DNA of 41,762 nt from an uncultured Collinsella sp. GTDB lineage: Bacteria > Actinomycetota > Coriobacteriia > Coriobacteriales > Coriobacteriaceae. Position numbers and translations under genes: made by a program. The notes under the pieces were generated by a model. It saw only the letters and a list, made by a program, of their open reading frames with translations, did no database searches and had not been told where the DNA came from. This document shows, one piece after another, positions 8,280 through 16,130 of this stretch (position 1 is its first letter; each line of letters begins with the position of its first letter). The stretch covers positions 1 to 41,762 of the forward strand of contig CABQLK010000016.1 in NCBI GenBank assembly GCA_902465015.1, given 5' to 3'.

Positions 8280-9014
8280 TTACGCAAGCCCCAGGTGCGA
8301 CTTGACCTCGGCAGCACGACGACGGGACACCGGCACCGTCGAGTTCACGTGGTCGAGCCTGAGCTCCATAAGACCCGTGGAACCGATCTCAACATTGTGC
8401 ACGTCTTCCAAATTGACCAGATAGCTGCGATGAACGCGAATAAAGCCCTCGGAGACCAAGCGACGCTCGAGCGAAGAGATCGACTCATTGATCAGGTACG
8501 TTCCCTCGGCGCAGATGGCATTGCAAAAATCGGCGCGCGCCTCAAAGTAGCAGACGTCTGCGGCGGGAATGAACACCTTTTTGCCCCCGCGGTCCACCGT
8601 CAGACGCAAAGGCTGGCGCGGAGCGTGGATAACACGACGGGCACCCAAGGCTGCCTCAATCTTGTCGAGTGCCTTTGACAGGCGTGCGTCCTCGACCGGC
8701 TTGACGACATAGTCGACCGCATCGAGGTTATACGCATCGGCGGCAAACTCGGCAAACGCCGTCACAAACACAACCACCGGCGGCGTCTTTAGGTTCTGCA
8801 GCGTCTCGGCAAGCTCAATTCCCGAGCGACCGGGCATGGTAATGTCTAAAAACAGCACGTCGGGCTTATTCGACAGAATCGACTCCACGGCTTCGGTGAC
8901 ATTGCCCGCCTCGGCAATCTGACCCACACGCATATCCTTTTCCAACAGATAGCGTAGCTCAGCCCTAATTGGAGGCTCGTCATCAACCACCAAGATGTTC
9001 CAGCCTTCGGACAT
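8280..9014 (-). CDS. LytTR-family response regulator (system 2)
   Basis: Response regulator of 244 residues. The receiver (about 1-125) has ILVVDDEPP, phospho-acceptor Asp57 in VLFLDITMPG, Thr in FVTAFA and Lys in YVVKPVE. The LytTR DNA-binding domain occupies about 145-244, with EGFIRVHRSYLVNLEDV and TVPVSRRRAAEVKSHL. It is clearly a paralogue of the regulator at 2394-3110: same architecture and the same LDAVDYVVKPVE and PVSRRR segments. The DNA-contacting part differs enough that the two may bind different sites. The ATG at 9014 has GAGGGGAAGC upstream. It follows the kinase gene after 38 bases and is surely co-transcribed with it. It probably controls cell-surface or peptide-related genes by family precedent, but no target can be named from the window. 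Confidence 0.93.
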   Translation of the reverse strand: MSEGWNILVVDDEPPIRAELRYLLEKDMRVGQIAEAGNVTEAVESILSNKPDVLFLDITMPGRSGIELAETLQNLKTPPVVVFVTAFAEFAADAYNLDAVDYVVKPVEDARLSKALDKIEAALGARRVIHAPRQPLRLTVDRGGKKVFIPAADVCYFEARADFCNAICAEGTYLINESISSLERRLVSEGFIRVHRSYLVNLEDVHNVEIGSTGLMELRLDHVNSTVPVSRRRAAEVKSHLGLA

Positions 9015-9052
9015 ATGTGCTTCCCCTCTTTTTCCCTCAATCCAACCGCGTG

Positions 9053-10444
9053 CTACGCCGTCAACGGCGCGGGCTCATGCGGCTCGCCGTTCAGCTCGAC
9101 GATGACCTGCGTTCCCACGCCCTCCTGGGACTTCACGCGCATGCCGGAATCTTCTCCGTAAAAGAAATGGATGCGCTGAAGCACGTTGAAGAGCGCCAGG
9201 CCGCAACCTCGCTTGACGGAGCCGTCGGCGGTAATGCTCTCGGGCTCCTCTCGGCGATGTTGCTCAAACAGATGCGCGCAGACCTCTTCGCTCATACCGA
9301 TGCCATCGTCCTCGACGATGATTTCCAAACCGTCATCGGTCTCGAAAGCCCTAACATGAATAGAAAGCGGCTCGGTCTCGCGCTGCGCGTGCTTGATGCA
9401 GTTTTCGAGCAACGGCTGCAAGATAAACGGCGGCACCATGCAATCGCGCACCTCAAAGTCGATATCGACCGAGACGCGCAGACGGCCGTCGCCATAACGA
9501 GCCTGCATAAGATTGATATAGCGAGTGCCCTGCTCCACCTCGTGCTCGAGCGTTGTGAGGGTATCGGAATCAGAAAGCGTCTGACGGTAGTAATTGGAAA
9601 AGTCGATCAGCAGCGACCTGGCCTTGTCCGGCTCGATACGTACGAGCGACACGATGGTGCTGATGGTATTGAATAGAAAATGAGGATCGACCTGCGATTG
9701 CAAGGCGCGCAGCTCCACGCGGGCCGTAAGCTCGTCCTGGCGCTCGAGCTCAAAGCTTGCAAGCTGCGTGGAAATGAGGTCGGCAAAGCCCGAGGCAAGC
9801 GCCGTCTGGCGCATATCGATGCTGCTCAGACGGGGATAATACAGCTCGAGCGTGCCCACGCAATGCCCGCGCACGGTAAGCGGTGCGACAATACCGGCGC
9901 GCAGGCGCGGAAAGTAGCCACCCGTCTCGGTCGAGGCATCGCGCGAGAACACGCTTTGCTCACCGCTGTTGATCACATTGAGCGTGGTCCGCAGCACCAC
10001 CGGGGTGCCCGCGGGGCATTTTGCCGAGTCCTCGCCCCAGCTTGCCAACACCTGTTTGCCGTCGGTAAAGCAGATGGCAGAGGCGATAGTTTCGGACAGG
10101 ATGATCTTAGAGGCGCCCAGGGCAGCTTCGGGCGTAAGGCCGCGCGACGTGTAGGCGAATATTTTCGACGCGATGGCGAGCGTGCGGTCGGTAGCGCTCG
10201 ATGTGAGGTCGTCGGGAACGACAAAGACGTACGAGAAGAAGAAGCACAGCATGACCAAGCCGGCAATGACGACAACGGCCGGAACGGGATTGGGATTATC
10301 GGTTAGATCCCAGATGAGCAGCAGGATAAGCAGCGGAACGACAATACCGAGCAAGATGGCTTGAACCACATGCTGAGCGGTACGAAAGACCTTGGTAGAG
10401 TTGTAGCTCTTGCCCAGAATCAGCCTATTGAGATCCACCGTCAT
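9053..10444 (-). CDS. LytS-like sensor histidine kinase (system 2)
   Basis: Membrane sensor kinase of 463 residues, with the same layout as the kinase at 3183-4526: two membrane helices (about 26-46 and 54-76), a GAF-like region (about 85-225, with GIVAPLTVRGHCVGTLELYY), His_kinase domain with phospho-acceptor His255 in QVDPHFLFNTISTI, N-box LLENCIKHA and G1 box DDGIGM. Start choice: the ATG at 10444 has AAGGAG touching it, while an in-frame GTG two codons later (10438) has ideal six-base spacing from AAGGAG and may be the true start. A longer frame reaching 10507 would begin inside a transcription terminator and is rejected. No glycosyltransferase precedes this copy, which is the main difference from system 1. 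The signal is unknown. Confidence 0.92.
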   Translation of the reverse strand: MTVDLNRLILGKSYNSTKVFRTAQHVVQAILLGIVVPLLILLLIWDLTDNPNPVPAVVVIAGLVMLCFFFSYVFVVPDDLTSSATDRTLAIASKIFAYTSRGLTPEAALGASKIILSETIASAICFTDGKQVLASWGEDSAKCPAGTPVVLRTTLNVINSGEQSVFSRDASTETGGYFPRLRAGIVAPLTVRGHCVGTLELYYPRLSSIDMRQTALASGFADLISTQLASFELERQDELTARVELRALQSQVDPHFLFNTISTIVSLVRIEPDKARSLLIDFSNYYRQTLSDSDTLTTLEHEVEQGTRYINLMQARYGDGRLRVSVDIDFEVRDCMVPPFILQPLLENCIKHAQRETEPLSIHVRAFETDDGLEIIVEDDGIGMSEEVCAHLFEQHRREEPESITADGSVKRGCGLALFNVLQRIHFFYGEDSGMRVKSQEGVGTQVIVELNGEPHEPAPLTA

Positions 10445-10473
10445 CTCCTTCCCACTGACGCACCCCATAGCAA

Positions 10474-10499
10474 TAAAGAGGGCCGCAAGCGACCCTCTC
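10474..10499 (-). terminator. Terminator between the amidohydrolase and the second sensor kinase
   Basis: Minus-strand GAGGGTCGCTTGCGGCCCTC followed by TTTATTG. It lies 58 bases after the amidohydrolase stop codon and ends about 30 bases before the kinase start, so the kinase promoter must overlap or precede it. Confidence 0.8.
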
Positions 10500-10505
10500 C
10501 ATTGC

Positions 10506-10514
10506 ATTATGCAA
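10506..10514 (-). promoter_or_regulatory. Candidate promoter of the second LytS/LytTR operon
   Basis: Minus-strand TTGCATAAT: a -10 hexamer CATAAT in an AT-rich stretch, with TTGATG 20 bases upstream as a poor -35. If used, the transcript would start at the terminator-like hairpin 10474-10499. Confidence 0.35.
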
Positions 10515-10556
10515 TCAAATACTGTGTTTTACATCAAGCCATCGATGAACGGTAGC

Positions 10557-11834
10557 TTAGGCGCTGTACTTGTTTGCCTCGCCGAAGGTGCCGGCCTCGA
10601 CAATCCAGCCGTCCTTCATGATGACGTCCATGTTGTCGGTGTTGAGCACGTGGATGTCGGCGGCGACGTCACCGTTGACGACCAGCAGGTCGGCGCACTT
10701 GCCGGCCTCGATGGAACCGGTCTCGTCCTCGATGTGGCACATCTTGGCACCGTTGAGAGTGGCACAGGTGATGGTCTCGACCGGGGTGAAGCCGATCTTG
10801 TCGACGAACTCGTACATCTCCTCGATGGAGCAGGTGCCGTACGGGGTGACGAAGGAGAAGGAGTCGGAGCCGATCGTCATGACGACACCGCGCTTCTTGG
10901 CCTCGCGCAGGCAGTCGTAGTTGCGCTGCAGCTCCTTCTCGACCAGGGTGCCCTCGTACTTGTCGTGCAGCTCGGGGACGTAAACGGGCGGATAGGTGGC
11001 GTACCAGGTGGGCAGGAAGGCGATCGTCGGGGTGAAGAAGGTGCCCTGCTCGGCCATGAGGTCCATGGTACGCTCATCGATATCGAAGCCGTGAATCAGC
11101 TGCTCGCAGCCAAAGCGAACGGAATCGTAGGCAGCGGCGTGGTTGTTGTAGCAGTGGCTCCACACGGGGATGCCGACCATCTTGGCCTCTTCGACCACGG
11201 CCTGAATCTCCTCGGAGCAGTAGTGCTGGTCGCGGCCGGAGTCCCAGCGCCAGATGCCGCCACCGGTAGCCCAGATCTTGATGGCATCGGGGTTCTCGCG
11301 CAGGCGACGACGGACGGCCTTGCGCAGATCCCAAGGACCGTCGACCTGATCGCCCCAGGGGTGCGATTCCTTGTTGAGCTCCTGGCTGCAGTGGTGCGAG
11401 TCGCCGTGGCCGGCAACGCGGCAGAAGCCAAGGCCGGTGGCCAGAACGCGCGGGCCCTTGAAGACGCCCTTGTCGATGCAGTCACGGATCTGGATACCAA
11501 AGCGGCCGATCTCGCAGACGGTGGTGAGGCCGTGGGTGAGGCAGTCGTAGGCCTGCTTGACGGCGACGGCCTGCTTCTCGAGGAGCGGCTGCATGACCCA
11601 GTCGGTGTCATCATCGGTCAAGTTGCCCGAGAAGTGCAGGTGGGTGTCGATCAGGCCGGGAAGGACGGTCTTGCCGGCGGCGTCGATGACCTCAACGCCC
11701 TCGGGAAGGTCCCGCATGGCGCCGGCGTACTCGATCTTGCCGTTGTCGTCGACGAGAACGAGGGAGTTCTCGACCGGCTCGGCACCGGTACCGTCGATGA
11801 GCTTGCCGCCAACGATTGCATACTTAGTGGACAT
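10557..11834 (-). CDS. Metal-dependent amidohydrolase (imidazolonepropionase/prolidase-like)
   Basis: Cytoplasmic TIM-barrel hydrolase of the amidohydrolase superfamily, 425 residues, full length. Metal-site residues are all present: HxH in LIDTHLHFSG (His65, His67), a probable carboxylated Lys186 in AIKIWATGG, His227 in VWSHCYNN, His248 in LIHGFDID, and Asp324 in TIGSDSFSF. The N- and C-terminal strands form the usual small beta-sandwich (VLPGLIDTH; GKCADLLVV). The sequence resembles the branch that includes imidazolonepropionase-like and Xaa-Pro or aryl-amide hydrolases; the exact substrate is not decided by motifs. It lies 131 bases downstream of an amino-acid/polyamine permease gene on the same strand, so a transported amino-acid derivative or dipeptide is a reasonable inference. 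The ATG at 11834 is preceded by AAGGAGGAACC. A terminator follows at 10474-10499. Confidence 0.85.
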   Translation of the reverse strand: MSTKYAIVGGKLIDGTGAEPVENSLVLVDDNGKIEYAGAMRDLPEGVEVIDAAGKTVLPGLIDTHLHFSGNLTDDDTDWVMQPLLEKQAVAVKQAYDCLTHGLTTVCEIGRFGIQIRDCIDKGVFKGPRVLATGLGFCRVAGHGDSHHCSQELNKESHPWGDQVDGPWDLRKAVRRRLRENPDAIKIWATGGGIWRWDSGRDQHYCSEEIQAVVEEAKMVGIPVWSHCYNNHAAAYDSVRFGCEQLIHGFDIDERTMDLMAEQGTFFTPTIAFLPTWYATYPPVYVPELHDKYEGTLVEKELQRNYDCLREAKKRGVVMTIGSDSFSFVTPYGTCSIEEMYEFVDKIGFTPVETITCATLNGAKMCHIEDETGSIEAGKCADLLVVNGDVAADIHVLNTDNMDVIMKDGWIVEAGTFGEANKYSA

Positions 11835-11916
11835 GGTTCCTCCTTATGGATCCATATAGTGGGCGAGGCCGTGTTGGGTTAAGGCCTCACAAAGCTACCC
11901 AAGTGGCGCCGGGTTC

Positions 11917-11945
11917 GGTGCGCGGAAGAGAGGGTCCCGCGCACC
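11917..11945 (-). other. Intercistronic hairpin between the permease and amidohydrolase genes
   Basis: Minus-strand GGTGCGCGGGA ... TCCGCGCACC forms a strong stem with no U-tract. It may stabilise the upstream permease message or reduce downstream expression; it does not look like a complete terminator. Confidence 0.55.
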
Positions 11946-11965
11946 TGATCCGCCCCGGCTCGGCG

Positions 11966-13417
11966 TTACTTTTTGCGGGAATTGGTGAAGGCCATGAGAG
12001 CCAGGCCGACGGCCAGCCAGCCGATCACGATGCTCCACTCCACCATGTTGAGGGAGGCGGGAGAGAACGGAATCACGAGCAGGCCGATGATGATAGCGCA
12101 GGCAGCGATAGCGAGGCCGATGCCAAACTTGCCGCCGGGCACCTCGTAGGGACGAGGCAGGTCAGGCTCGGTGAAGCGCATGCGCAGGCAAGCGAGGGCG
12201 ACCATGCCGCAGGAGAAGATGAAGGCAAGAGCCGACACGTTGGTCAGAGGGATGAGCATGTTCTTGCCCAGGAACGGACCGACGACGGTGATGACACCCA
12301 GGACGACGCAGGCGAGCTTGGGGGCGCCGGACTTGGGGTCGACCTCGGCGAACTGCTCGGGCAGCTGGCCCTTGCGGCCCATGGCGAGCATGATGCGGCT
12401 CGTGGCGCCGTAGAAGGAGTTCATCGGGCCCATGGGTCCAAGCGTGGCGATGACGAGCATGGCCAGGTACAGGAGCATGTTGATGCCCTTGAGGCAGGCG
12501 AGCGCGGGAACCGGACTCTTAACGAACTCATGCCAGTCGAGGATGGTGCCAAACGAGTAGATACAGACCATGTAGAAGCCGCCGGCGGCCAGCAGTGCCA
12601 GGGAGATGATCTTGCCGAACTTGTTCCAGTTGAGGCCCTCGGCTGCTTCCTCAGCCTGCTGAGGAATGGTGTCGAAGCCGGCGTAGAAGAACGGGGTCAG
12701 TACCAGGACCGACACGATGCCGGCGAACAGGCTGGTGCTCTCGGTAGCGGCCTTGCCGCCGCCAGCGCCGGTGACCTGGGAGAACACGGGCATGGCGTTG
12801 TCCGGCGAGCCGGTGAACAGTGAGACGCCCATGGCGAGCAGCATGCCGCAGAGCAGGGCCTTGGTCAGGAAGGCCTGGAGCTTGGCAGCCGAGCTGGCGC
12901 CGCGGAAGTTGAGGAAGATGACGTAGACTGCAAAGCCGAGCGCGATCAGCGTCGGGAACAGGTAAACGTCGGCGCCCAAGATGGTGTAGAGCTTGACGAC
13001 GCGCAGCCACTCAAGACCGGGCAGGCTACCGAACATCTCGGACACGAGGGTCGAGATGGCGATGGCCTCCCACGGGCACAGGATGCCGTTGCCCAGGGCC
13101 AAAAGCCATCCGGTGATGTAGCTCAGCGTACGGCCAAAGCTACGATCGACATACTCGACGATGCCGCCCGAGATGGGGATAGCAGCCGTGAGCTCACCGA
13201 AAACAGCTCCGACGGGCACGAGGAAGATTGCACCCAAGAGGAATGCGATCATAGCGGGAACGGGACCGCCGCCCACGACCATCCAGTCGCCGACCTGCAG
13301 AACCCAACCGGTACCGATGATGGCACCGAAGCCGATGGTGAAGAAGTTCCAGAGCGAGAGCGTTTTCTTCATGCCGCCGTTATCCTCGACTGCAACTTCT
13401 GCGTTCTTGTCCGCCAT
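11966..13417 (-). CDS. APC-family amino-acid permease
   Basis: Secondary transporter of 483 residues with about twelve membrane helices. The hallmark of the amino acid-polyamine-organocation superfamily is the unwound helix 1 motif FFTIGFGAIIGTGWV (near residues 25-39), followed by the helix 2-3 region ELTAAIPISGGIVEYVDRSFG. Helix 6 shows FFYAGFDTIPQQAEEA, and loop 8-9 has the GATSRIMLAMGRKGQLPEQFA segment common in this family. The short hydrophilic N-terminus (about 15 residues) is normal. Substrate specificity is not readable. The downstream amidohydrolase gene on the same strand suggests uptake of an amino acid or derivative that is then hydrolysed. The start ATG at 13417 has a near-perfect AAAGGAGGGG site. 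A small hairpin (GACGCC / GGCGTC, about 13440-13454) lies in the leader. Confidence 0.9.
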   Translation of the reverse strand: MADKNAEVAVEDNGGMKKTLSLWNFFTIGFGAIIGTGWVLQVGDWMVVGGGPVPAMIAFLLGAIFLVPVGAVFGELTAAIPISGGIVEYVDRSFGRTLSYITGWLLALGNGILCPWEAIAISTLVSEMFGSLPGLEWLRVVKLYTILGADVYLFPTLIALGFAVYVIFLNFRGASSAAKLQAFLTKALLCGMLLAMGVSLFTGSPDNAMPVFSQVTGAGGGKAATESTSLFAGIVSVLVLTPFFYAGFDTIPQQAEEAAEGLNWNKFGKIISLALLAAGGFYMVCIYSFGTILDWHEFVKSPVPALACLKGINMLLYLAMLVIATLGPMGPMNSFYGATSRIMLAMGRKGQLPEQFAEVDPKSGAPKLACVVLGVITVVGPFLGKNMLIPLTNVSALAFIFSCGMVALACLRMRFTEPDLPRPYEVPGGKFGIGLAIAACAIIIGLLVIPFSPASLNMVEWSIVIGWLAVGLALMAFTNSRKK

Positions 13418-13771
13418 TGTTCCCCTCCTTTCCTATTTGACGCCCTTGGCGTCACCCCTTGCGCGGTCCGTTTTGCCGCGCGCTTTTATTCCATGGCTTT
13501 AAGATACGGCCTTGGCGCAGCAGCGCCGCTCGCAGCTCGACCGAAGGCAGAACTGCAAAACGAGCGGCACCGTTTTTGGGACGAACGGCGGGAGACGTCA
13601 TTCGTCTTGGACGCTTTCATCTTGTCTGCTTTTGAATACCTGTTGCCGTGACGCTTGGCGCGCGGCGTGGCAACGTTCATACCATTTGTCAGGCTTTTGG
13701 CGCACATACCCATGTGTCGTGCATCTTTTTATGTAGGATAGACAAGTTACACATGAGGCAAGGTGATTCGA
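13418..13771. other. Divergent intergenic region between permease and C39 peptidase genes
   Basis: No credible gene. On the minus strand it holds the permease leader, with two small hairpins (GACGCC/GGCGTC at about 13440-13454, and GCGCGGTCCG ... CCGCGC at about 13463-13483). On the plus strand, AT-richer DNA (TTTTTATGTAGGATAG, near 13726-13741) probably contains the peptidase promoter, but I cannot place a confident -35/-10 pair. Confidence 0.5.
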
Positions 13772-14773
13772 ATGGCATACGGATACAATGACGGCGACCA
13801 ACGGCCACAAAGCGTGCGCCTTGCCGGCCGCGCCACGCCAACGCCCAGAATCACCTCCGTCAACGACAACCCGCAGCGCCCCCAAGAGCAGCTCGGGGCT
13901 TCTTCGCGGCAACAAAGCCGTACCGTGCAGCAGTCAGACCGCGTGAGTACGAGCACACGCCAACGCCAGACCGACACATCGCAGCCACGCCGCTACGATC
14001 GACATAAGACCGACTACTACGTCAAGCGCTCCTTTTCGCGACCTCAACGCGATCGCGGCAATTCCGCCCCTCACCCCGCGTCACATACCACAAGCCACGC
14101 GCTTCCGGCCCGCCGCCTACGCCTTGCGCTCTGCTCCATCGCCGCCTGCCTCGTCTTTGTGTTTTTGGGATCCTGTATCTCCCACGGATCAGCCGGTCTT
14201 GAGCCCACTGCCGAGGACAAGCTGCTTAAAGCTCCCGTCGCGCCCGGTTACTCCTTTGCGTTCTCGACCCCACGCTCGCAATGGCAGGCCGGCACCATGC
14301 CCCACATCTACCAAATTGACCCCGCATGGTCGGAGCTGCCCTATGCCGGTGGCACTATTCGCGAAAACGCTTGCGGTCCTACCTGCCTCACCATGGTCTA
14401 TATCTTTAAGACCGGCCATACCGATAAGACGCCGGTCGATATATGCGCACTGGCCGAAGCCGGCAACTACGCCCCCACTGGTGCCACCGAGTGGTCGTTT
14501 ATGACAGGCGGTGCGTGGCAGCTGGGGCTCAACGGAACACAGCTCTACAACGATCGCGAATCGATTACCCAAGCACTTCGCTCGGGTGCGCCCGTCATCG
14601 CCGCAGTGCGCCCCGGTACGTTTACCAACGTAGGCCACTACATCGTGCTCTACGGCATCGACAATGCCAACCAGATTGGCGTCTACGACCCCAACTCGGC
14701 CAGCCGCAGCGCCCGCCGCTGGGGCGTCGTAGAGGTCCTCAACGAAGTCGAAGCCATGTGGGCCTACTACTAG
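13772..14773 (+). CDS. Membrane-anchored C39-like cysteine peptidase
   Basis: Protein of 333 residues in three parts. Residues 1-112 are hydrophilic, rich in Arg, Gln, Ser and Thr, and probably disordered and cytoplasmic. Residues about 116-137 (RLALCSIAACLVFVFLGSC) form one membrane helix or uncleaved signal anchor. Residues about 190-333 are a papain-like C39_2 domain with catalytic Cys201 in ENACGPTCLTMVY, His289 in VGHYIVLYGID and a probable third residue Asp306 in VYDPNSA. Such domains cleave peptides, often in cell-surface or bacteriocin-related contexts, but no bacteriocin exporter is nearby. The active site would face outside the membrane. I chose the ATG at 13772, preceded by AAGG with an eight-base gap; a GTG nine bases earlier is less likely. 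The gene stands alone on the plus strand. Confidence 0.82.
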   Translation: MAYGYNDGDQRPQSVRLAGRATPTPRITSVNDNPQRPQEQLGASSRQQSRTVQQSDRVSTSTRQRQTDTSQPRRYDRHKTDYYVKRSFSRPQRDRGNSAPHPASHTTSHALPARRLRLALCSIAACLVFVFLGSCISHGSAGLEPTAEDKLLKAPVAPGYSFAFSTPRSQWQAGTMPHIYQIDPAWSELPYAGGTIRENACGPTCLTMVYIFKTGHTDKTPVDICALAEAGNYAPTGATEWSFMTGGAWQLGLNGTQLYNDRESITQALRSGAPVIAAVRPGTFTNVGHYIVLYGIDNANQIGVYDPNSASRSARRWGVVEVLNEVEAMWAYY

Positions 14774-14785
14774 TCATTGGGCACT

Positions 14786-14900
14786 CATTGGGGACAGACT
14801 TAAATGAGTACCTGGGAAACTGTGCCCCGCTTTGGACACTCATTGTGGGATGCGCTTTCCGCAGTTGATCGGTGCCACGCATTTAAGTCTGTCCCCAATG
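14786..14900. repeat. REP/MITE-like element with 21-bp inverted repeats
   Basis: Bases 14786-14806 (CATTGGGGACAGACTTAAATG) are the exact reverse complement of 14880-14900. Inside lies TGGGATGCGCTTTCCGCA (near 14847-14864), a half-site of the palindromes at 29714-29883. The GGGGACAGACTTAAAT word resembles sequences mobilised by REP-associated tyrosine transposases (Y1 family); no such transposase gene is in the window. The element starts 12 bases after the peptidase stop codon. Confidence 0.8.
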
Positions 14901-14913
14901 ACCAGCCCTAGGC

Positions 14914-14947
14914 TGCCGGCAGGAAAGGAACGTCCCTAAGTGCCGGG
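14914..14947. repeat. Short palindromic repeat, copy A (GGAACGTCCCT family)
   Basis: GCCGGCA, then GGAAAGGAACGTCCCTAAG, then TGCCGGG. The same core and arms recur at 20626-20662, downstream of an unrelated gene, which marks a dispersed repeat. Confidence 0.7.
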
Positions 14948-14951
14948 TTGA

Positions 14952-14988
14952 AACAAAAGCCCCGCAGTCGGAGCGGACTGCGGGGCTC
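14952..14988 (-). terminator. Terminator after carbamate kinase
   Basis: Minus-strand AGCCCCGCAGTC ... GACTGCGGGGCT, a 12-bp perfect stem followed by TTTGTTT, about 65 bases beyond the arcC stop codon. Confidence 0.9.
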
Positions 14989-15052
14989 ATGAAGAGAGGC
15001 TAGTTTGCGGGCGCTTTGCCTGGCGCCCACGAGAGAGGCAACAGAGTAGAGA

Positions 15053-16015
15053 CTACTCGTGAATGCGGGTACCGGAGAGGCCGGCCATGGTCTCGGCGGC
15101 CTTGTCCAGGGCGCCGATGATGCAGGTGCGGCCCTTGCGGGAACGGGCGAACTTGATGGCAGCGCGAACCTTGGGCTCCATGGAACCCTTGCCGAACTGA
15201 CCCTCGTCGGCCAGGCGCTCGGCCTCGTCGGCGGTGAGGTCCTCGAGCTCCTCCTGGTTGGGCTTGCCAAAGTTGATGGCGACATGCTCAACGGCGGTCA
15301 GCAGGAACAGAACGTCGGCGTCGCAGTCCTCGGCCAGCAGCTCGCCGCCCAGGTCCTTGTCGATGACGGCGGGAACGCCCTTGTAGCAGCCCTTGTTCTC
15401 GTAGTCGCGGACGACGGGGATGCCGCCGCCACCGCAGGCGATGACGATGAACTCGTTGTCGAGCAGGTTGAGGATTGAGTCAGCCTCGACGATCTTCTTG
15501 GGATCGGGGGAAGCGACGACGCGACGCCAGCCGCGGCCGGAATCCTCGACAAAGACCTTGGAGGGATCCTCGGCCATGAACTCCTTGGCCTGCTCCTCGG
15601 TGTAGAAGGGGCCGATCGGCTTGGTCGGGTTCTTGAACGCGGGATCATCCGGGTCGCACTCGATCTGGGTGACGACGGTGGCGGCGTGCCAACGCTTATA
15701 GCGCTTGTGCATCTCGCGGCCGATGCCCTGCTGCAGGTGATAACCAATGTAGCCCTGGGACATGGCGCCGCACTCGGGCAGCGGCATCTCGGGGGTACCG
15801 ATGGCATCGTGGGCAGCAGCGAAGGCGTTCTGGATCATGCCGACCTGCGGGCCGTTGCCGTGGGTGATGATGATCTCGTTGCCCTGCTCGATCAGGCCGA
15901 GAAGAGCGTGAGCGGTGTTGCTCACGGCCTCGATCTGCTCAACGGGGTTGTTGCCGAGGGCGTTGCCGCCAAGGGCGACGACGATACGATCGGGCTTGCC
16001 AAGAGGCTTAGACAT
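15053..16015 (-). CDS. arcC: Carbamate kinase
   Basis: Cytoplasmic kinase of 320 residues that makes ATP from carbamoyl phosphate and ADP, the last step of the arginine deiminase and related pathways. The amino acid kinase fold is clear: VVALGGNALG near the N-terminus, ITHGNGPQVGMI, the GYHLQQ segment, and IACGGGGIPVV for nucleotide binding. The C-terminal RKGRTCIIGALDKA region matches the family end, and the length is normal. Start: ATG at 16015 with AAAGGA eight bases upstream; an in-frame start at 16051 would add twelve residues without support. Arginine deiminase and ornithine transcarbamylase genes are not in the window, so this arcC is unlinked from them here and may serve citrulline, agmatine or purine breakdown as well. 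An AT-rich promoter region lies upstream and a strong terminator downstream, so it appears monocistronic. Confidence 0.95.
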   Translation of the reverse strand: MSKPLGKPDRIVVALGGNALGNNPVEQIEAVSNTAHALLGLIEQGNEIIITHGNGPQVGMIQNAFAAAHDAIGTPEMPLPECGAMSQGYIGYHLQQGIGREMHKRYKRWHAATVVTQIECDPDDPAFKNPTKPIGPFYTEEQAKEFMAEDPSKVFVEDSGRGWRRVVASPDPKKIVEADSILNLLDNEFIVIACGGGGIPVVRDYENKGCYKGVPAVIDKDLGGELLAEDCDADVLFLLTAVEHVAINFGKPNQEELEDLTADEAERLADEGQFGKGSMEPKVRAAIKFARSRKGRTCIIGALDKAAETMAGLSGTRIHE

Positions 16016-16050
16016 TGCTGGAATCCTTTCTGTAAAAGGCCTACAACCCA

Positions 16051-16060
16051 TTAATAACCC
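16051..16060 (-). promoter_or_regulatory. Candidate arcC promoter
   Basis: Minus-strand GGGTTATTAA, a -10-like TATTAA with GGG upstream, about 36 bases before the arcC start. The AT-rich block 16080-16130 upstream could act as an UP-type element. Confidence 0.35.
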
Positions 16061-16109
16061 GCGTCCGTGCGATACGCGAGTTTATTAAGGTTTATATTCT
16101 CTTTATCGC

Positions 16110-16130
16110 TCATTTTATTCATTTTGAAAA
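16110..16130 (-). promoter_or_regulatory. Possible operator upstream of arcC
   Basis: TTCATTTTGAA (16118-16128) is a perfect short palindrome, overlapping TGAATAAAATGA on the minus strand. The left half TGAATAAAA resembles half of an ArgR box, which would fit arginine control of arcC, but the second half does not match. Confidence 0.25.

Noticed and set aside
10410..11882. Open frame of 490 codons antisense to the amidohydrolase
   Set aside because: Same codon-bias effect; low-complexity product and no ribosome site.
13486..13713. Minus-strand frame of 75 codons upstream of the permease
   Set aside because: Basic Ser/Lys/Arg-rich product without family resemblance, no Shine-Dalgarno, and it occupies the divergent promoter region.
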